A stretch of DNA of 64,000 bases, taken from positions 3,224,001 through 3,288,000 of the forward strand of contig CP085323.1 of the NCBI GenBank assembly GCA_022870745.1, read 5' to 3'. Shown here piece by piece: positions 45,691 through 54,431 of the stretch (positions are counted from its first letter, which is position 1; every line of letters starts with the position of its first letter). The notes below the pieces were generated by a model that was not told the DNA's origin, ran no database searches, and saw nothing but the letters and a program-made list of their open reading frames with translations. This DNA is from Silvibacterium acidisoli. Its GTDB lineage: Bacteria; Acidobacteriota; Terriglobia; Terriglobales; Acidobacteriaceae. The position numbers and the translations under genes are program-made.

Positions 45691-47679
45691 GTGGATTTCC
45701 AACTAGTCAGCGACTACAAGCCTCGTGGCGACCAGGCCACTGCGATTCCCGAGCTCGTGAGCGGCATTGCCTCGGGTGAAAAGCACCAGGTTCTGCTTGG
45801 CGTGACCGGCTCGGGCAAGACCTTCACGATGGCAAAGATCATCGAAGAGCTCAACCGCCCCGCTCTGATCCTTGCGCACAACAAGACGCTCGCCGCGCAG
45901 CTCTTTCACGAGTTCAAGCAGTTCTTCCCCAACAACGCTGTCGAGTATTTCGTCTCCTACTACGACTACTATCAGCCCGAGGCTTACATCCCGTCGGGCG
46001 ATCTGTATATCGAGAAGGAAGCCACGATCAATGAAGAGCTCGATAAACTGAGGCTCTCCGCGACGCGCTCGCTGTTCGAACGCCGTGACGCGATCATCGT
46101 GTCTTCTGTCTCGTGTATTTACGGTCTCGGTTCGCCGGAAGCTTACTATGGCATGCTCCTGCTGCTCGAGAAGGGCCAGAAGATTCGCCGCGAAGACATC
46201 ACGCGCAGGCTGGTCGAGATTCTCTATGAGCGAAATGATGCGGATTTCCGCCGCGGAACCTTCCGCGTGCGCGGCGATGTGATCGAAGTTTTTCCAACGT
46301 ACGACGAGAATGCTTTCCGCATTGAACTCTTCGGCGACGAGATCGATTCACTCGCGCAGATAGATCCTTTATTCGGGACGGTAAAGCAAAAGTACGCGCG
46401 CCTGCCGATCTATCCGAAGAGCCATTACGTGGTGCAGCCCGAGCGCAAGAAATCGGCAATGGAGTCGATCCTTTCGGAACTCGAAGAGTGGGAAAAGGAT
46501 CTGGAAGGGCAGGGAAGGCTGGTCGAATCGCAGCGTATTCACCAGCGCACGCGCTTCGATCTTGAGATGATCAAGTCGGTCGGGTATTGCCATGGCATCG
46601 AGAACTATTCGCGGCATTTCTCAGGGCGCCTGCCCGGCGAGCCGCCGCCGACGCTGCTCGACTACTTCCCGCAGGATTACCTGATCTTCATCGACGAGTC
46701 GCACGCAACAGTCCCGCAGATTCACGGCATGTGGCATGGAGATCGTTCGCGCAAGCAGAACCTTGTGGACTACGGCTTCCGCCTGCCTTCGGCGGTCGAC
46801 AACCGTCCGCTGAAGTTCGACGAGTTTGAGAACCGTGTGAACCAGGTGATCTATGTATCGGCGACGCCCGGACCGTATGAGCTGACGAAGTCCGCAGGCG
46901 TTGTCGTCGAGCAGATTATTCGCCCCACGGGCCTGATCGATCCTGAAGTCGAGATCCGCCCCATTCGCGGCCAGATCGATGATTTGCTTGCGGAGATTCG
47001 CGATCGTGCCGCGAAGAATGAGCGTGTACTGGTGACGACGCTGACCAAGCGCATGGCGGAAGATCTCGCAGGCTATTACTCCGAGGTGGGCGTGCGCTGC
47101 CGCTATATGCACTCCGAGATCGAAACGCTCGAGCGCGTGCGCCTGCTGCGCGATCTGCGCAAGGGTGAATACGATTTGCTCATCGGCATCAACCTGCTGC
47201 GCGAAGGGCTCGACCTGCCGGAGGTATCGCTGGTCGCGATTCTCGATGCAGACAAGGAAGGCTTTCTGCGCTCGAGCGGATCGCTGATCCAGACGATCGG
47301 CCGCGCCGCACGCCATGTGAACGGGCGAGCCATTCTTTACGCGGATCGCATGACCGATTCGATGAATAAGGCGATCGGAGAAACCAATCGCCGCCGTGAA
47401 ACGCAGCGTGCCTATAACGAGGAGCACGGCATCACGCCAACGTCGGTGATTCGCGCAGCCGATATGTCTCTCGCGAAGATTCTCAAGGCAGAGTACGCAG
47501 ACCTGAGCGAAGAGACCGAGACGATGCCGGACTTCAAATCGCAGCAGGAGCTGGATGCTCACATCACGAAGCTCGAGACGGAGATGCGCGAGGCAGCGAA
47601 GAAGTTCGAGTTCGAAAAGGCTGCAAAGCTGCGTGATACGGTGAAGGAACTTCGCACGAAGGAGTTTCTTTTCAGCTGA
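45691..47679 (+). CDS. uvrB: Excinuclease ABC subunit B
   Basis: DNA-repair helicase-like protein that verifies damage and directs UvrC incision in nucleotide excision repair. The GTG at 45691 gives 662 residues and the family-typical N-terminus [15 protein letters not shown]; an in-frame ATG at 45631 would add 20 residues of no family match. Walker A is GVTGSGKT (37-44), the beta-hairpin region includes [21 protein letters not shown], helicase motif DEXH is [10 protein letters not shown], motif VI includes QTIGRAARH. The C-terminal UVR domain for UvrC binding ends the protein ([12 protein letters not shown]). Divergent from oxyR. Followed by a 30-bp perfect inverted repeat. Confidence 0.96.
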   Translation: MDFQLVSDYKPRGDQATAIPELVSGIASGEKHQVLLGVTGSGKTFTMAKIIEELNRPALILAHNKTLAAQLFHEFKQFFPNNAVEYFVSYYDYYQPEAYIPSGDLYIEKEATINEELDKLRLSATRSLFERRDAIIVSSVSCIYGLGSPEAYYGMLLLLEKGQKIRREDITRRLVEILYERNDADFRRGTFRVRGDVIEVFPTYDENAFRIELFGDEIDSLAQIDPLFGTVKQKYARLPIYPKSHYVVQPERKKSAMESILSELEEWEKDLEGQGRLVESQRIHQRTRFDLEMIKSVGYCHGIENYSRHFSGRLPGEPPPTLLDYFPQDYLIFIDESHATVPQIHGMWHGDRSRKQNLVDYGFRLPSAVDNRPLKFDEFENRVNQVIYVSATPGPYELTKSAGVVVEQIIRPTGLIDPEVEIRPIRGQIDDLLAEIRDRAAKNERVLVTTLTKRMAEDLAGYYSEVGVRCRYMHSEIETLERVRLLRDLRKGEYDLLIGINLLREGLDLPEVSLVAILDADKEGFLRSSGSLIQTIGRAARHVNGRAILYADRMTDSMNKAIGETNRRRETQRAYNEEHGITPTSVIRAADMSLAKILKAEYADLSEETETMPDFKSQQELDAHITKLETEMREAAKKFEFEKAAKLRDTVKELRTKEFLFS

Positions 47680-47696
47680 AGTTGCAGCAAGCAAGG

Positions 47697-47778
47697 TTGT
47701 CATCCCGAACGAAGTGAGGGACCTGCTTTTCCCTCGCGGAAGAAAAATGCAGGTCCCTCACTTCGTTCGGGATGACAA
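47697..47778. repeat. Perfect 30-bp inverted repeat (dispersed palindrome copy 1)
   Basis: The left arm at 47697-47726 begins TTGTCATCCCGAACGAAG and the right arm at 47749-47778 is its exact 30-base complement; the loop is 22 bases (TTTTCCC...AAAAAT). It lies between the convergent uvrB and DUF4097 stops. The same motif core (TTGTCATCCCGAAC...GGGACCTGC) reappears as a single arm at 59130-59160. Such strong palindromes usually act as transcript terminators or belong to a REP-like family. Confidence 0.85.
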
Positions 47779-47802
47779 TTCGGGACTACAAGAGCTATTC
47801 CA

Positions 47803-48648
47803 CTAGTGAACGCTGATGTCGCCCGAGCCGGTGCTGACGCGTACGGTGGGGCCTCCGCCATTCACTTCGCCTGTGATGTGGTGCTTGCCCAGGTTGCCGT
47901 GTACAGAGATTGGCGGGTCGCTCTGAATATCTCCCGAACCGGTCGAAGCATCGAGCGTGAACTTCGCACTCGTGCCGACGACTAGCTTGACCGAGCCGGA
48001 GCCGGTATCGAGCTTCCAGTCCGAGCCTGGGTGGCCCGCGACTTCGATATCACCCGAACCGGTGCGGGCATAGAGTCCACCGTTTACACCTTGCAGGCGC
48101 ACGCTGCCGCTGCCGGTCTGCGCCTTCACGTCATGTCCTTCGCTGATGGAAGCGCGAATATCTCCGGAGCCGGTGTCGAGCGACACTTCGCCCGCGAGAC
48201 CGTCAGCATCGATCGAGCCTGAACCTGTGCCCGCCTTCAAAGGCCCCCCAAGCTGCGAGATATGTATATCGCCTGAGCCGGAGTGCGCTTCCAGATTGGT
48301 ACCTTTCGGCGTGGTGATGTCGTAGTCTATCGAGACATTCTTCACTTCCATGTTGTGCCCGACAGAGATGCTGTCGCCATTCTGCTGGATCGGAGGATTC
48401 GAAACGACCTGCTGCACGCGGTCTTCCGCCGACGCGCCGAACCCAAAGCCGTTGGCATGAACATGGCCGATGATGTGCACCTCACTGCCGGAGCCCGGGA
48501 TGACGTGAATGTACCCCGAGCCTGTGTTCACGTTGAGCGAGGTGGTGCCGCTAACGTGAAGACTCTTCTCGAAGCGGCCGTCGGCAGCCAGCAGGGCTGC
48601 CGGAGAAATCGCCATGACGGCGAGTGCGATCCATTGAAAACTGCGCAT
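47803..48648 (-). CDS. Exported Gly-Ser-Gly repeat protein (DUF4097-like)
   Basis: A 281-residue exported protein with a signal peptide (MRSFQWIALAVMAISPAALL) and a repeating 14-25-residue unit whose core is T-G-S-G-D/S-I/V. About ten copies are seen (NTGSGYI, HSGSGDI, GTGSGSI, DTGSGDI, QTGSGSV, RTGSGDI, DTGSGSV, STGSGDI twice and PGSGSEV). The pattern predicts a right-handed beta-helix or 'toastrack' fold, as in DUF4097/adhesin-like proteins. It has no catalytic motif. GGAGGC precedes the start. It is 30 bases downstream of the MacA-like adaptor gene, so they are probably co-expressed; the function is unknown. Confidence 0.8.
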   Translation of the reverse strand: MRSFQWIALAVMAISPAALLAADGRFEKSLHVSGTTSLNVNTGSGYIHVIPGSGSEVHIIGHVHANGFGFGASAEDRVQQVVSNPPIQQNGDSISVGHNMEVKNVSIDYDITTPKGTNLEAHSGSGDIHISQLGGPLKAGTGSGSIDADGLAGEVSLDTGSGDIRASISEGHDVKAQTGSGSVRLQGVNGGLYARTGSGDIEVAGHPGSDWKLDTGSGSVKLVVGTSAKFTLDASTGSGDIQSDPPISVHGNLGKHHITGEVNGGGPTVRVSTGSGDISVH

Positions 48649-48678
48649 CGTAAAGCCTCCTTACAATCGTTCGTTTGG

Positions 48679-49884
48679 CTACTGCTGCAGCACGACCGTG
48701 TCGCCTTCCTTCAGGCCATCTGTGATTTCGGTCCTGCTGCCGTTGGTGATGCTGATCTTCACAGCAACCTTGCGTTGTCCGTCTTTCTGCTTCGCATCCG
48801 GTACGAAGACAGACGCATTCTTTTCGGCGTCATAGACCAGCGCCTGCGTCGGAACCGACAGAACGTTCTTGTCGTCCTTGATGACGATCTCGGCGTTGGC
48901 GGTCATATTCGCCTTTAACTCGCCGGTTGGGTTGTCGATAGAGACGCGGACTTCAAATGTAGTGACGTTGTCTTTCTCTACGCCGAGCGGTGCGATCTTC
49001 GTGACTTTGCCGTTGAAAATCTTTCCGGGGAAGGATTCCACGCGAATGCGTGCAGGCTGGCCCATATAGACGTGGCCGATGTCTGCTTCATCGACCTTGC
49101 CGTTTACGTACACCTGCGTCGTGTCGCCGAGCGTCATGACGAGTGTTGCCGTAGATCCGAGCACGAGGATCGAACTGACTGCGTCGCCCACCTCTACGTC
49201 GCGTGAGAGTACGACACCGTCCATCGGCGAGGTGATGGTGGTGTAACTCAGTTGTTCGTTGAGCTGATCGAGACCGGCCTGCGATTGCTGCACCTGCGCT
49301 TCGGCCTGCTTGAGACGCGCCGAGTCAACGCCGATCTGTGCCTGGGCCGTTGCCTGCTTGTTCTTCATCGCGAGGTAGTCGCGCTGCAGGTTGTCGAGTG
49401 TCTGCTGCGAAACGACGCCCAGCTTCAGCAGCTTGATATTGCGCTCGTAGGCTTCTTCGTACATGGGGAGGTCAGGCGCAGCAGCAGTGACCTTGTCCTG
49501 TTCAATCGATTGCCGGGCGGTGATGACATTGGCCTGCGCCGAAGCGAGCTGCGCTTTCTGCGCGGCTACCTGTGCTTCGATCTCCTGGCGGTCGAGCTGC
49601 GCCAGTATCTGGCCGCGCTGTACATGCTGGTTGATGTCGACGAAGAGCTTCTCGACCAACCCGCTGGCCTTTGACTTCAACTCGACCTTGGTGATGGGTT
49701 GAATCTTGCCGGTGGCCACGACGCTGCGCGAAATATCGCCACGCGTGACCTTGGCCAGCCTGCCCGATTCAATCTTCGCGCTGCCACGATGCGCGGCGAA
49801 AGCAATCCCTGCCAGCGCCACGATGAGCAGCACTGGGATTCCGATCCATAACAAACGTCTTCTTTGCTTCCGCGGCGCTGCCAA
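48679..49884 (-). CDS. HlyD/MacA-like efflux adaptor (TTG start)
   Basis: A 401-residue periplasmic adaptor with an N-terminal membrane anchor (LLWIGIPVLLIVALAGIAF), a barrel-sandwich (SGLVEKLFVDINQHVQRGQ...SPMDGVVLSRDVEVGDAV), a long alpha-hairpin (about 105-210, coiled coil) and beta-barrel/membrane-proximal parts (MGQPARIRVESFPGKIFNG). It links an inner-membrane pump to an outer-membrane channel. Start is TTG at 49884, with GGAGG 8 bases upstream. The expected partners (MacB-type ABC or RND pump, TolC) are not adjacent; instead a type B esterase lies upstream and the DUF4097-like gene downstream. Confidence 0.88.
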   Translation of the reverse strand: MAAPRKQRRRLLWIGIPVLLIVALAGIAFAAHRGSAKIESGRLAKVTRGDISRSVVATGKIQPITKVELKSKASGLVEKLFVDINQHVQRGQILAQLDRQEIEAQVAAQKAQLASAQANVITARQSIEQDKVTAAAPDLPMYEEAYERNIKLLKLGVVSQQTLDNLQRDYLAMKNKQATAQAQIGVDSARLKQAEAQVQQSQAGLDQLNEQLSYTTITSPMDGVVLSRDVEVGDAVSSILVLGSTATLVMTLGDTTQVYVNGKVDEADIGHVYMGQPARIRVESFPGKIFNGKVTKIAPLGVEKDNVTTFEVRVSIDNPTGELKANMTANAEIVIKDDKNVLSVPTQALVYDAEKNASVFVPDAKQKDGQRKVAVKISITNGSRTEITDGLKEGDTVVLQQ

Positions 49885-49990
49885 GGTACTGCCTCCAGTC
49901 AGGCCGGTCCTGTCGACCCGCCAAAGAGAATACGCAAGGCATTTGACTAAGGTTCCCGAGTCTTTGTGAGGCCTGGGTGAATTTATAGGT

Positions 49991-51574
49991 CTATTTTTTC
50001 AATTTCTTCGCCAGGATTTTGCGGTACAGGCCGCATTCCGCCTCGCGCGGAGGTTTCTGAGTGGCTTCCGCCGAACCGTCCTGGTGGAAGTGGAGGGTAG
50101 CTCCCCGTTTGCCAAACTCTGGCCAGGGCACGCCGTTATCCCCATTTGGATTACCGGTCTTCGCAAAGTTGGTCCAGTAGGTCTCGATCACATCCGAGAT
50201 GTGGTCATCTGTCGCGTTGAACTGCCCAGAGATATTGCCCGTCTTCGGATAGTAGCCGAAGACATAAGGAAGCTCCCCTGAATGCATCGCGCCCTTGGCT
50301 TCCTGCCCCGGAATGGCATGCTCGAACTGGTAGCGATAGACCTTCTTCTGCACCTTCGTCTGCCATTGCGCTTCCACCGTGGCAGAGCAGCGATGAACGA
50401 AGTCCGTCGCCCACTGGACATCCGCGGAGCCGTAAAGTGGATCGTTCGTTCCGCTTCCGTTCCCGGCGTAGCCATAAATTTTGAGCGCCTGCGATGCATA
50501 GGGTTCAGCCATCTTGCTTAGTTGCGTGCGCTGCGACTCGGCATCTCCTGCAAAGCTCAATTCTTGCGCGTTGTTTCCGATGATCATGGGCAGCGGGTAC
50601 TGGCGGCCAGAGTGAAAGACCTTCACGGGCTGTTCGAAGATGATTCCTCCATCGATATCCAGACCACCGAGGGTTTCATGCGCCGAATCCGGTTTGGAGA
50701 GAGCCTGCAGAATCTCATCGGTCGAGAGACCGCGCAGATAAGAGAGTGCTCCTGCACCGGAAGGCGCGTTCATCATCGCGGCAAACTTCTCGCCTGCCTG
50801 TTCTTCCTCGGCGAGTGTGGCAACAGGAACTGTAACCGCATTGCCGCTTTCGAGAATTACCTTCTGAAACAGGCCCTTCGCCGGAGCGGTCATCAGCATA
50901 TTCGCGTCCCACGCGCCGGCCGACTGTCCAAAGAGCGTCACGTTGGCCGGGTCGCCGCCAAAGGCCGTAATGTTCCGGTGCACCCATTCGAGCGCCAGCA
51001 ACTGATCCATCAGCCCATAGTCACCGGAGCTGTGCCGCGGCGACTCTGCAGTGAGTTCGGGGTGGGCAAGAAATCCAAAGACGCCGAGCCGGTAGTTCAG
51101 CGTGACGAGAATGACACCATGATTGACCAGTTTTCCATCGCGATAGAGTTCGCTTGAGGCGGTGCCGCCTGCGTTCCCTCCGCCATGAATCCAGACCATG
51201 ACCGGGAGCGGCTTTTTGACTGGCCATTCCGGCACCATGACGTTTACAAACAGGCAGTCCTCTTTGCCCTTGGCCGCGTCATCTTTGTTCCAGTCGCCTA
51301 ATGACTGTTGCGCGCAGGGTGCGCCGAAGGCCGTTGCATCGCGGACGCCCTTCCACGCCTTCACGGGAATCGGAGGCTTCCAGCGAAGGTCGCCGATCGG
51401 AGGCTGAGCATAGGGAATCCCTAGAAACTGCACGCCACCGTTAGCCCTTGGAGCTCCCTGGACACTGCCGGCCATGGTTGCCACAACGAGGTCCTGGGCA
51501 TTTGCAGCGGCTGTCAAAAATGCTGCGGTGACGATTACGAATAGAACCAGGGACCGGGCAAAGATTTTTCGCAA
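49991..51574 (-). CDS. Type B carboxylesterase, exported (TTG start)
   Basis: A 527-residue alpha/beta hydrolase of the para-nitrobenzyl esterase family. The start TTG at 51574 is decided by GGGAGA (plus-strand TCTCCC at 51581-51586) six bases away and gives a signal peptide MRKIFARSLVLFVIVTAAFL; the longer frame to 51640 buries it. Nucleophile S218 in TLFGQSAGAWD (GxSxG), oxyanion GGGNAGG near residue 132, catalytic His in MHSGELPYVFGYYP. It hydrolyses carboxylic esters, likely in the periplasm. Follows a Dpp-type permease gene by 37 bases. Confidence 0.88.
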   Translation of the reverse strand: MRKIFARSLVLFVIVTAAFLTAAANAQDLVVATMAGSVQGAPRANGGVQFLGIPYAQPPIGDLRWKPPIPVKAWKGVRDATAFGAPCAQQSLGDWNKDDAAKGKEDCLFVNVMVPEWPVKKPLPVMVWIHGGGNAGGTASSELYRDGKLVNHGVILVTLNYRLGVFGFLAHPELTAESPRHSSGDYGLMDQLLALEWVHRNITAFGGDPANVTLFGQSAGAWDANMLMTAPAKGLFQKVILESGNAVTVPVATLAEEEQAGEKFAAMMNAPSGAGALSYLRGLSTDEILQALSKPDSAHETLGGLDIDGGIIFEQPVKVFHSGRQYPLPMIIGNNAQELSFAGDAESQRTQLSKMAEPYASQALKIYGYAGNGSGTNDPLYGSADVQWATDFVHRCSATVEAQWQTKVQKKVYRYQFEHAIPGQEAKGAMHSGELPYVFGYYPKTGNISGQFNATDDHISDVIETYWTNFAKTGNPNGDNGVPWPEFGKRGATLHFHQDGSAEATQKPPREAECGLYRKILAKKLKK

Positions 51575-51611
51575 TGAATTTCTCCCGCAAAGCAGCGTAA
51601 GCGGGATTCTA

Positions 51612-52544
51612 TCAGCCGCGTATACGAGGATTGACGACAAGGTAGAGAGCGTCCGTTACCAGGTTCACGAGGACATAGGTGAGGCCGACCGCGAGGATGC
51701 AGCCCTGCAGCAGAGAGTAATCGCGATTCGAAATTGCAGAAACGGTAAGGCGTCCGATGCCCGGCCAGCTGAAGATGGTCTCTGTCACAATCGCCCCAGC
51801 AAGCAGCGCGCCGAACTGAAGGCCGATCAACGTGATGATGGGAATCAGCGCATTGCGCAGGGCGTGCTTATAGACAACCGTTGTCTCAGGCAGTCCCTTG
51901 GCGCGCGCCGTGCGGATGTAGTCCTGCCCAAGCTCTTCGAGCATCGCGGTGCGCACCATGCGGGTAAGAATCGCAGCCAGCGCCGTACCCATGGTGAACG
52001 CGGGAAGCACCAGGTGCAGAACATCGCCTGCTCCGCTTACCGGCAGCCAGCCGAGCTTGATCGAGATAAGCAGAATGAGGATCGGACCAAGCGCAAAGCC
52101 GGGAAACGACAGCCCGAAGAGGCTGACGACTCCCACTGCCTGATCCTGCCATTGTCCGCGCCGCAGGGCAGAGAACACCCCGGCGGGAATCGACAGAACA
52201 AGCGCAAGGATGAGCGCGGCTACGGTCAGCTCCGCAGTATAGGGATAGCGCGTCAGCACCAGGTGAGTGACGGTATCGTTCAGGCGCAGCGAATGGCCAA
52301 GGTCTCCATGCAGCACGCCACGCCAGTAGTGAATGTATTGCTGGCCAAGCGGCTCGTCGAGTCCGTAGGTGTGGCGCAGCGCGGCGATGTCAGCCGGGCG
52401 CGCACCTTCGCCCAGCATCTGCTCGATGGGGTCGCCGGGCACAAGGTGGATCAGTAGAAAGACAATCGACACCACCAGCCAGACCACTGGAACCGTGTAC
52501 AGCAGACGAAAGAGCAGCGCACGCAGTGCGCGGGGAATCTTCAT
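51612..52544 (-). CDS. ABC transporter permease, DppB/OppB type (lone)
   Basis: A 310-residue permease with six membrane segments. The first segment (LLFRLLYTVPVVWLVVSIVF) and the EAA-like loop (VRTAMLEELGQDYIRTARAKGL) and the terminal ILSWPGIGRL-like motif TETIFSWPGIGRLTV are characteristic of oligopeptide/dipeptide/nickel permeases. In normal systems DppA, DppC, DppD and DppF are adjacent; here none is, and the gene is flanked by a CNNM-type gene (upstream, the ATG shares a base with the CNNM stop) and an esterase. It may pair with subunits elsewhere. Confidence 0.9.
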   Translation of the reverse strand: MKIPRALRALLFRLLYTVPVVWLVVSIVFLLIHLVPGDPIEQMLGEGARPADIAALRHTYGLDEPLGQQYIHYWRGVLHGDLGHSLRLNDTVTHLVLTRYPYTAELTVAALILALVLSIPAGVFSALRRGQWQDQAVGVVSLFGLSFPGFALGPILILLISIKLGWLPVSGAGDVLHLVLPAFTMGTALAAILTRMVRTAMLEELGQDYIRTARAKGLPETTVVYKHALRNALIPIITLIGLQFGALLAGAIVTETIFSWPGIGRLTVSAISNRDYSLLQGCILAVGLTYVLVNLVTDALYLVVNPRIRG

Positions 52545-53935
52545 CAGCTTGCGCTCTCGAGCGCGCCCGGTGCGCTTGTCGTTTCTGTTTCCGCAGGCAG
52601 GGACGTTTTTTCGATGCGCACGCGGCTGATACGATTTCCGGCCATCTCGATGATAGTGAACTTGCGGCCCTCGTACTCAACGATTTCGCCGCCACGCGGA
52701 ATGCGCCCCAGCCGCGCCAGCAGAAATCCTGCGAGCGTTTCGACGCCGCCGTCGCGCGGCAGACTCCAGCGCATCTGCGTCTCCAGGTCGCGCAGGTTCA
52801 CGCTGCCATCGAGAATGAGTTCACCACTCGCATTCGTGAGCGCGGTGCGTGCAGCAATATCGAACTCGTCGTCGACCTCGCCGATCAACTGCTCGATGGC
52901 GTCTTCGACCGTGACCAGTCCGACCGTCGATCCAAACTCATCGACGACGATAGCAAGATGTCTGCGGCGCGCCTGGAACTCGTGCAGCAGATCGAGCACC
53001 GGCTTGGTTTCAGGTACCACCAGCACTTCGCGCATCACCTGTTTCAGGCGCAGGTCTACAAATGGCGCGTCGGCAAAACGGGTACGCGCCGAAGCGCGAA
53101 AGTGCATGAGCCGCGAAATGTCCTTGGAATAGACCACGCCGACGACGTACTCGGGGCCGCGCGCGGGGTCGTAGACGGGCACGCGCGAATGCATCTCTTC
53201 GACGATGCGGGCGCTGGCTTCTTCGATAAGGAGATCAAAAGGCAAGGAGAAGATGCGGCGTCGCGGCGTCATGATCTCGCGCGTCGGCACCTCGTTCACT
53301 TCCACTGCACGATGGATCAGAGACTCCTGGTATTCGGGCAGCATGCCATTACGTCGTGCCGCCGTGGCAATCAGCTTCAGCTCTTCCGGAGAATGAGCGG
53401 AGCTCTCGTGCGCCAGCGGTGTACGGAAGAGCCGTAGAACCAGTTGAGCCGACCGGTTCATCAGGCGAACCGCAGGTCGCGTCAGCTGGATGAAAACTTC
53501 CATCGGACCAGCTACGGTCGCGGCCATCTGGTCGGTCTTGCGCAGCGCGAGCGCCTTTGGCACCAGCTCGCCGAGCAGCACGTGGAAGTATGTGATGAAG
53601 GCAAAGCCGAGCGGAACTGCGATCAGGTGCGCATAAAGGTGGGCGTGAGGAACACGGTCGAGCCAGGCTTCAATGATGGCGGCAACCACGGGCTCGCCGA
53701 TCCAGCCAAGAGCGAGGCTGCAAAGCGTGACGCCGAGCTGCACGGCGGGAAGAAAGTCGTCGAGGTGTTCCTGCAGGCGGCGCACTGCCTTGGCGCCAGG
53801 CAGGTGCTGCGCGATCAACTGCTCCACGCGTGTTTCGCGCACACTCACCAGCGCCAGTTCGGCCGCGACAAAGAAGCCGTTGGCCAGGATGAGTACTACG
53901 ATGGCGACGCCACGAAAGAGCAGTAACTCAAGCAT
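52544..53935 (-). CDS. CNNM/CorC-like CBS-domain membrane protein
   Basis: A 463-residue protein of the HlyC/CorC (hemolysin-related) family. N-terminal DUF21 (CNNM) transmembrane domain (about 1-190, VVLILANGFFVAAELALVS...), two CBS domains (about 210-335, MTPRRRIFSLP ... DLLHEFQARRRHLAIVVDEFGS) and a C-terminal CorC_HlyC domain (about 350-440, ETLAGFLLARLGRIP). Linked to divalent cation (magnesium/cobalt) efflux. The DEFGSTVGLVT segment is the usual CBS/CorC_HlyC junction. Its stop overlaps the ATG of the DppB-like gene. Gene symbol not assigned because several paralogues exist. Confidence 0.9.
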   Translation of the reverse strand: MLELLLFRGVAIVVLILANGFFVAAELALVSVRETRVEQLIAQHLPGAKAVRRLQEHLDDFLPAVQLGVTLCSLALGWIGEPVVAAIIEAWLDRVPHAHLYAHLIAVPLGFAFITYFHVLLGELVPKALALRKTDQMAATVAGPMEVFIQLTRPAVRLMNRSAQLVLRLFRTPLAHESSAHSPEELKLIATAARRNGMLPEYQESLIHRAVEVNEVPTREIMTPRRRIFSLPFDLLIEEASARIVEEMHSRVPVYDPARGPEYVVGVVYSKDISRLMHFRASARTRFADAPFVDLRLKQVMREVLVVPETKPVLDLLHEFQARRRHLAIVVDEFGSTVGLVTVEDAIEQLIGEVDDEFDIAARTALTNASGELILDGSVNLRDLETQMRWSLPRDGGVETLAGFLLARLGRIPRGGEIVEYEGRKFTIIEMAGNRISRVRIEKTSLPAETETTSAPGALESAS

Positions 53936-53977
53936 TGGATTTCACTAGTTTACAGCGTTGGATCGGTAACGCAGTCG

Positions 53978-54388
53978 TTAGAGCGTCGCGCGGATCGCCT
54001 CGGCATATCGCTGCGGCAGCTTCCGCGTCTGCATGTTCTTGTCGACCGTAACGTGCGTCGTCTCCGCTTCGGCCAGCACCTGCTCGCCTTCCGGAGTCTT
54101 GCGCAGCAGCCGATAGCCGAACTTCAGCAAATGGCTGCGCATGGCGGTCACGCGTGTCTCGACGATCACTTCATCGTCATAGCGCGCAGGCGAACGGTAG
54201 CGGCAGTTCGCTTCAACCACAGGCAGGTGGCAATCGTCGGCAAACTCCATCTGCTTGTAGTCGTAGCCAAGCTGGCGGAAGTATTCGACGCGGCCGATCT
54301 CGCACCAGACGAAGTAGTTGGCGTAGTACACCACGCCCATCTGGTCGGTTTCGGCATAACGTACGCGGAGGGTAGATCGGGTCGGCAT
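53978..54388 (-). CDS. Acyl-CoA thioesterase, YbgC/4HBT type
   Basis: A 136-residue hot-dog thioesterase. The catalytic motif is RYAETDQMGVVYYANYFVW (Asp in ETDxMGVVY, Tyr), the signature of the tol-pal-linked YbgC family. An in-frame TTG at 54394 adds two residues; ATG 54388 is used. No tol-pal genes are adjacent; it lies between rseP and the CNNM-type gene on the same strand (42-base gaps), so it may be co-transcribed with these envelope genes. Substrate is probably short or medium acyl-CoA. Confidence 0.88.
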   Translation of the reverse strand: MPTRSTLRVRYAETDQMGVVYYANYFVWCEIGRVEYFRQLGYDYKQMEFADDCHLPVVEANCRYRSPARYDDEVIVETRVTAMRSHLLKFGYRLLRKTPEGEQVLAEAETTHVTVDKNMQTRKLPQRYAEAIRATL

Positions 54389-54431
54389 GAGCAAAGGCGG
54401 GGTTGGGACCGGCAGGGCCGGTCCCGGTCTC

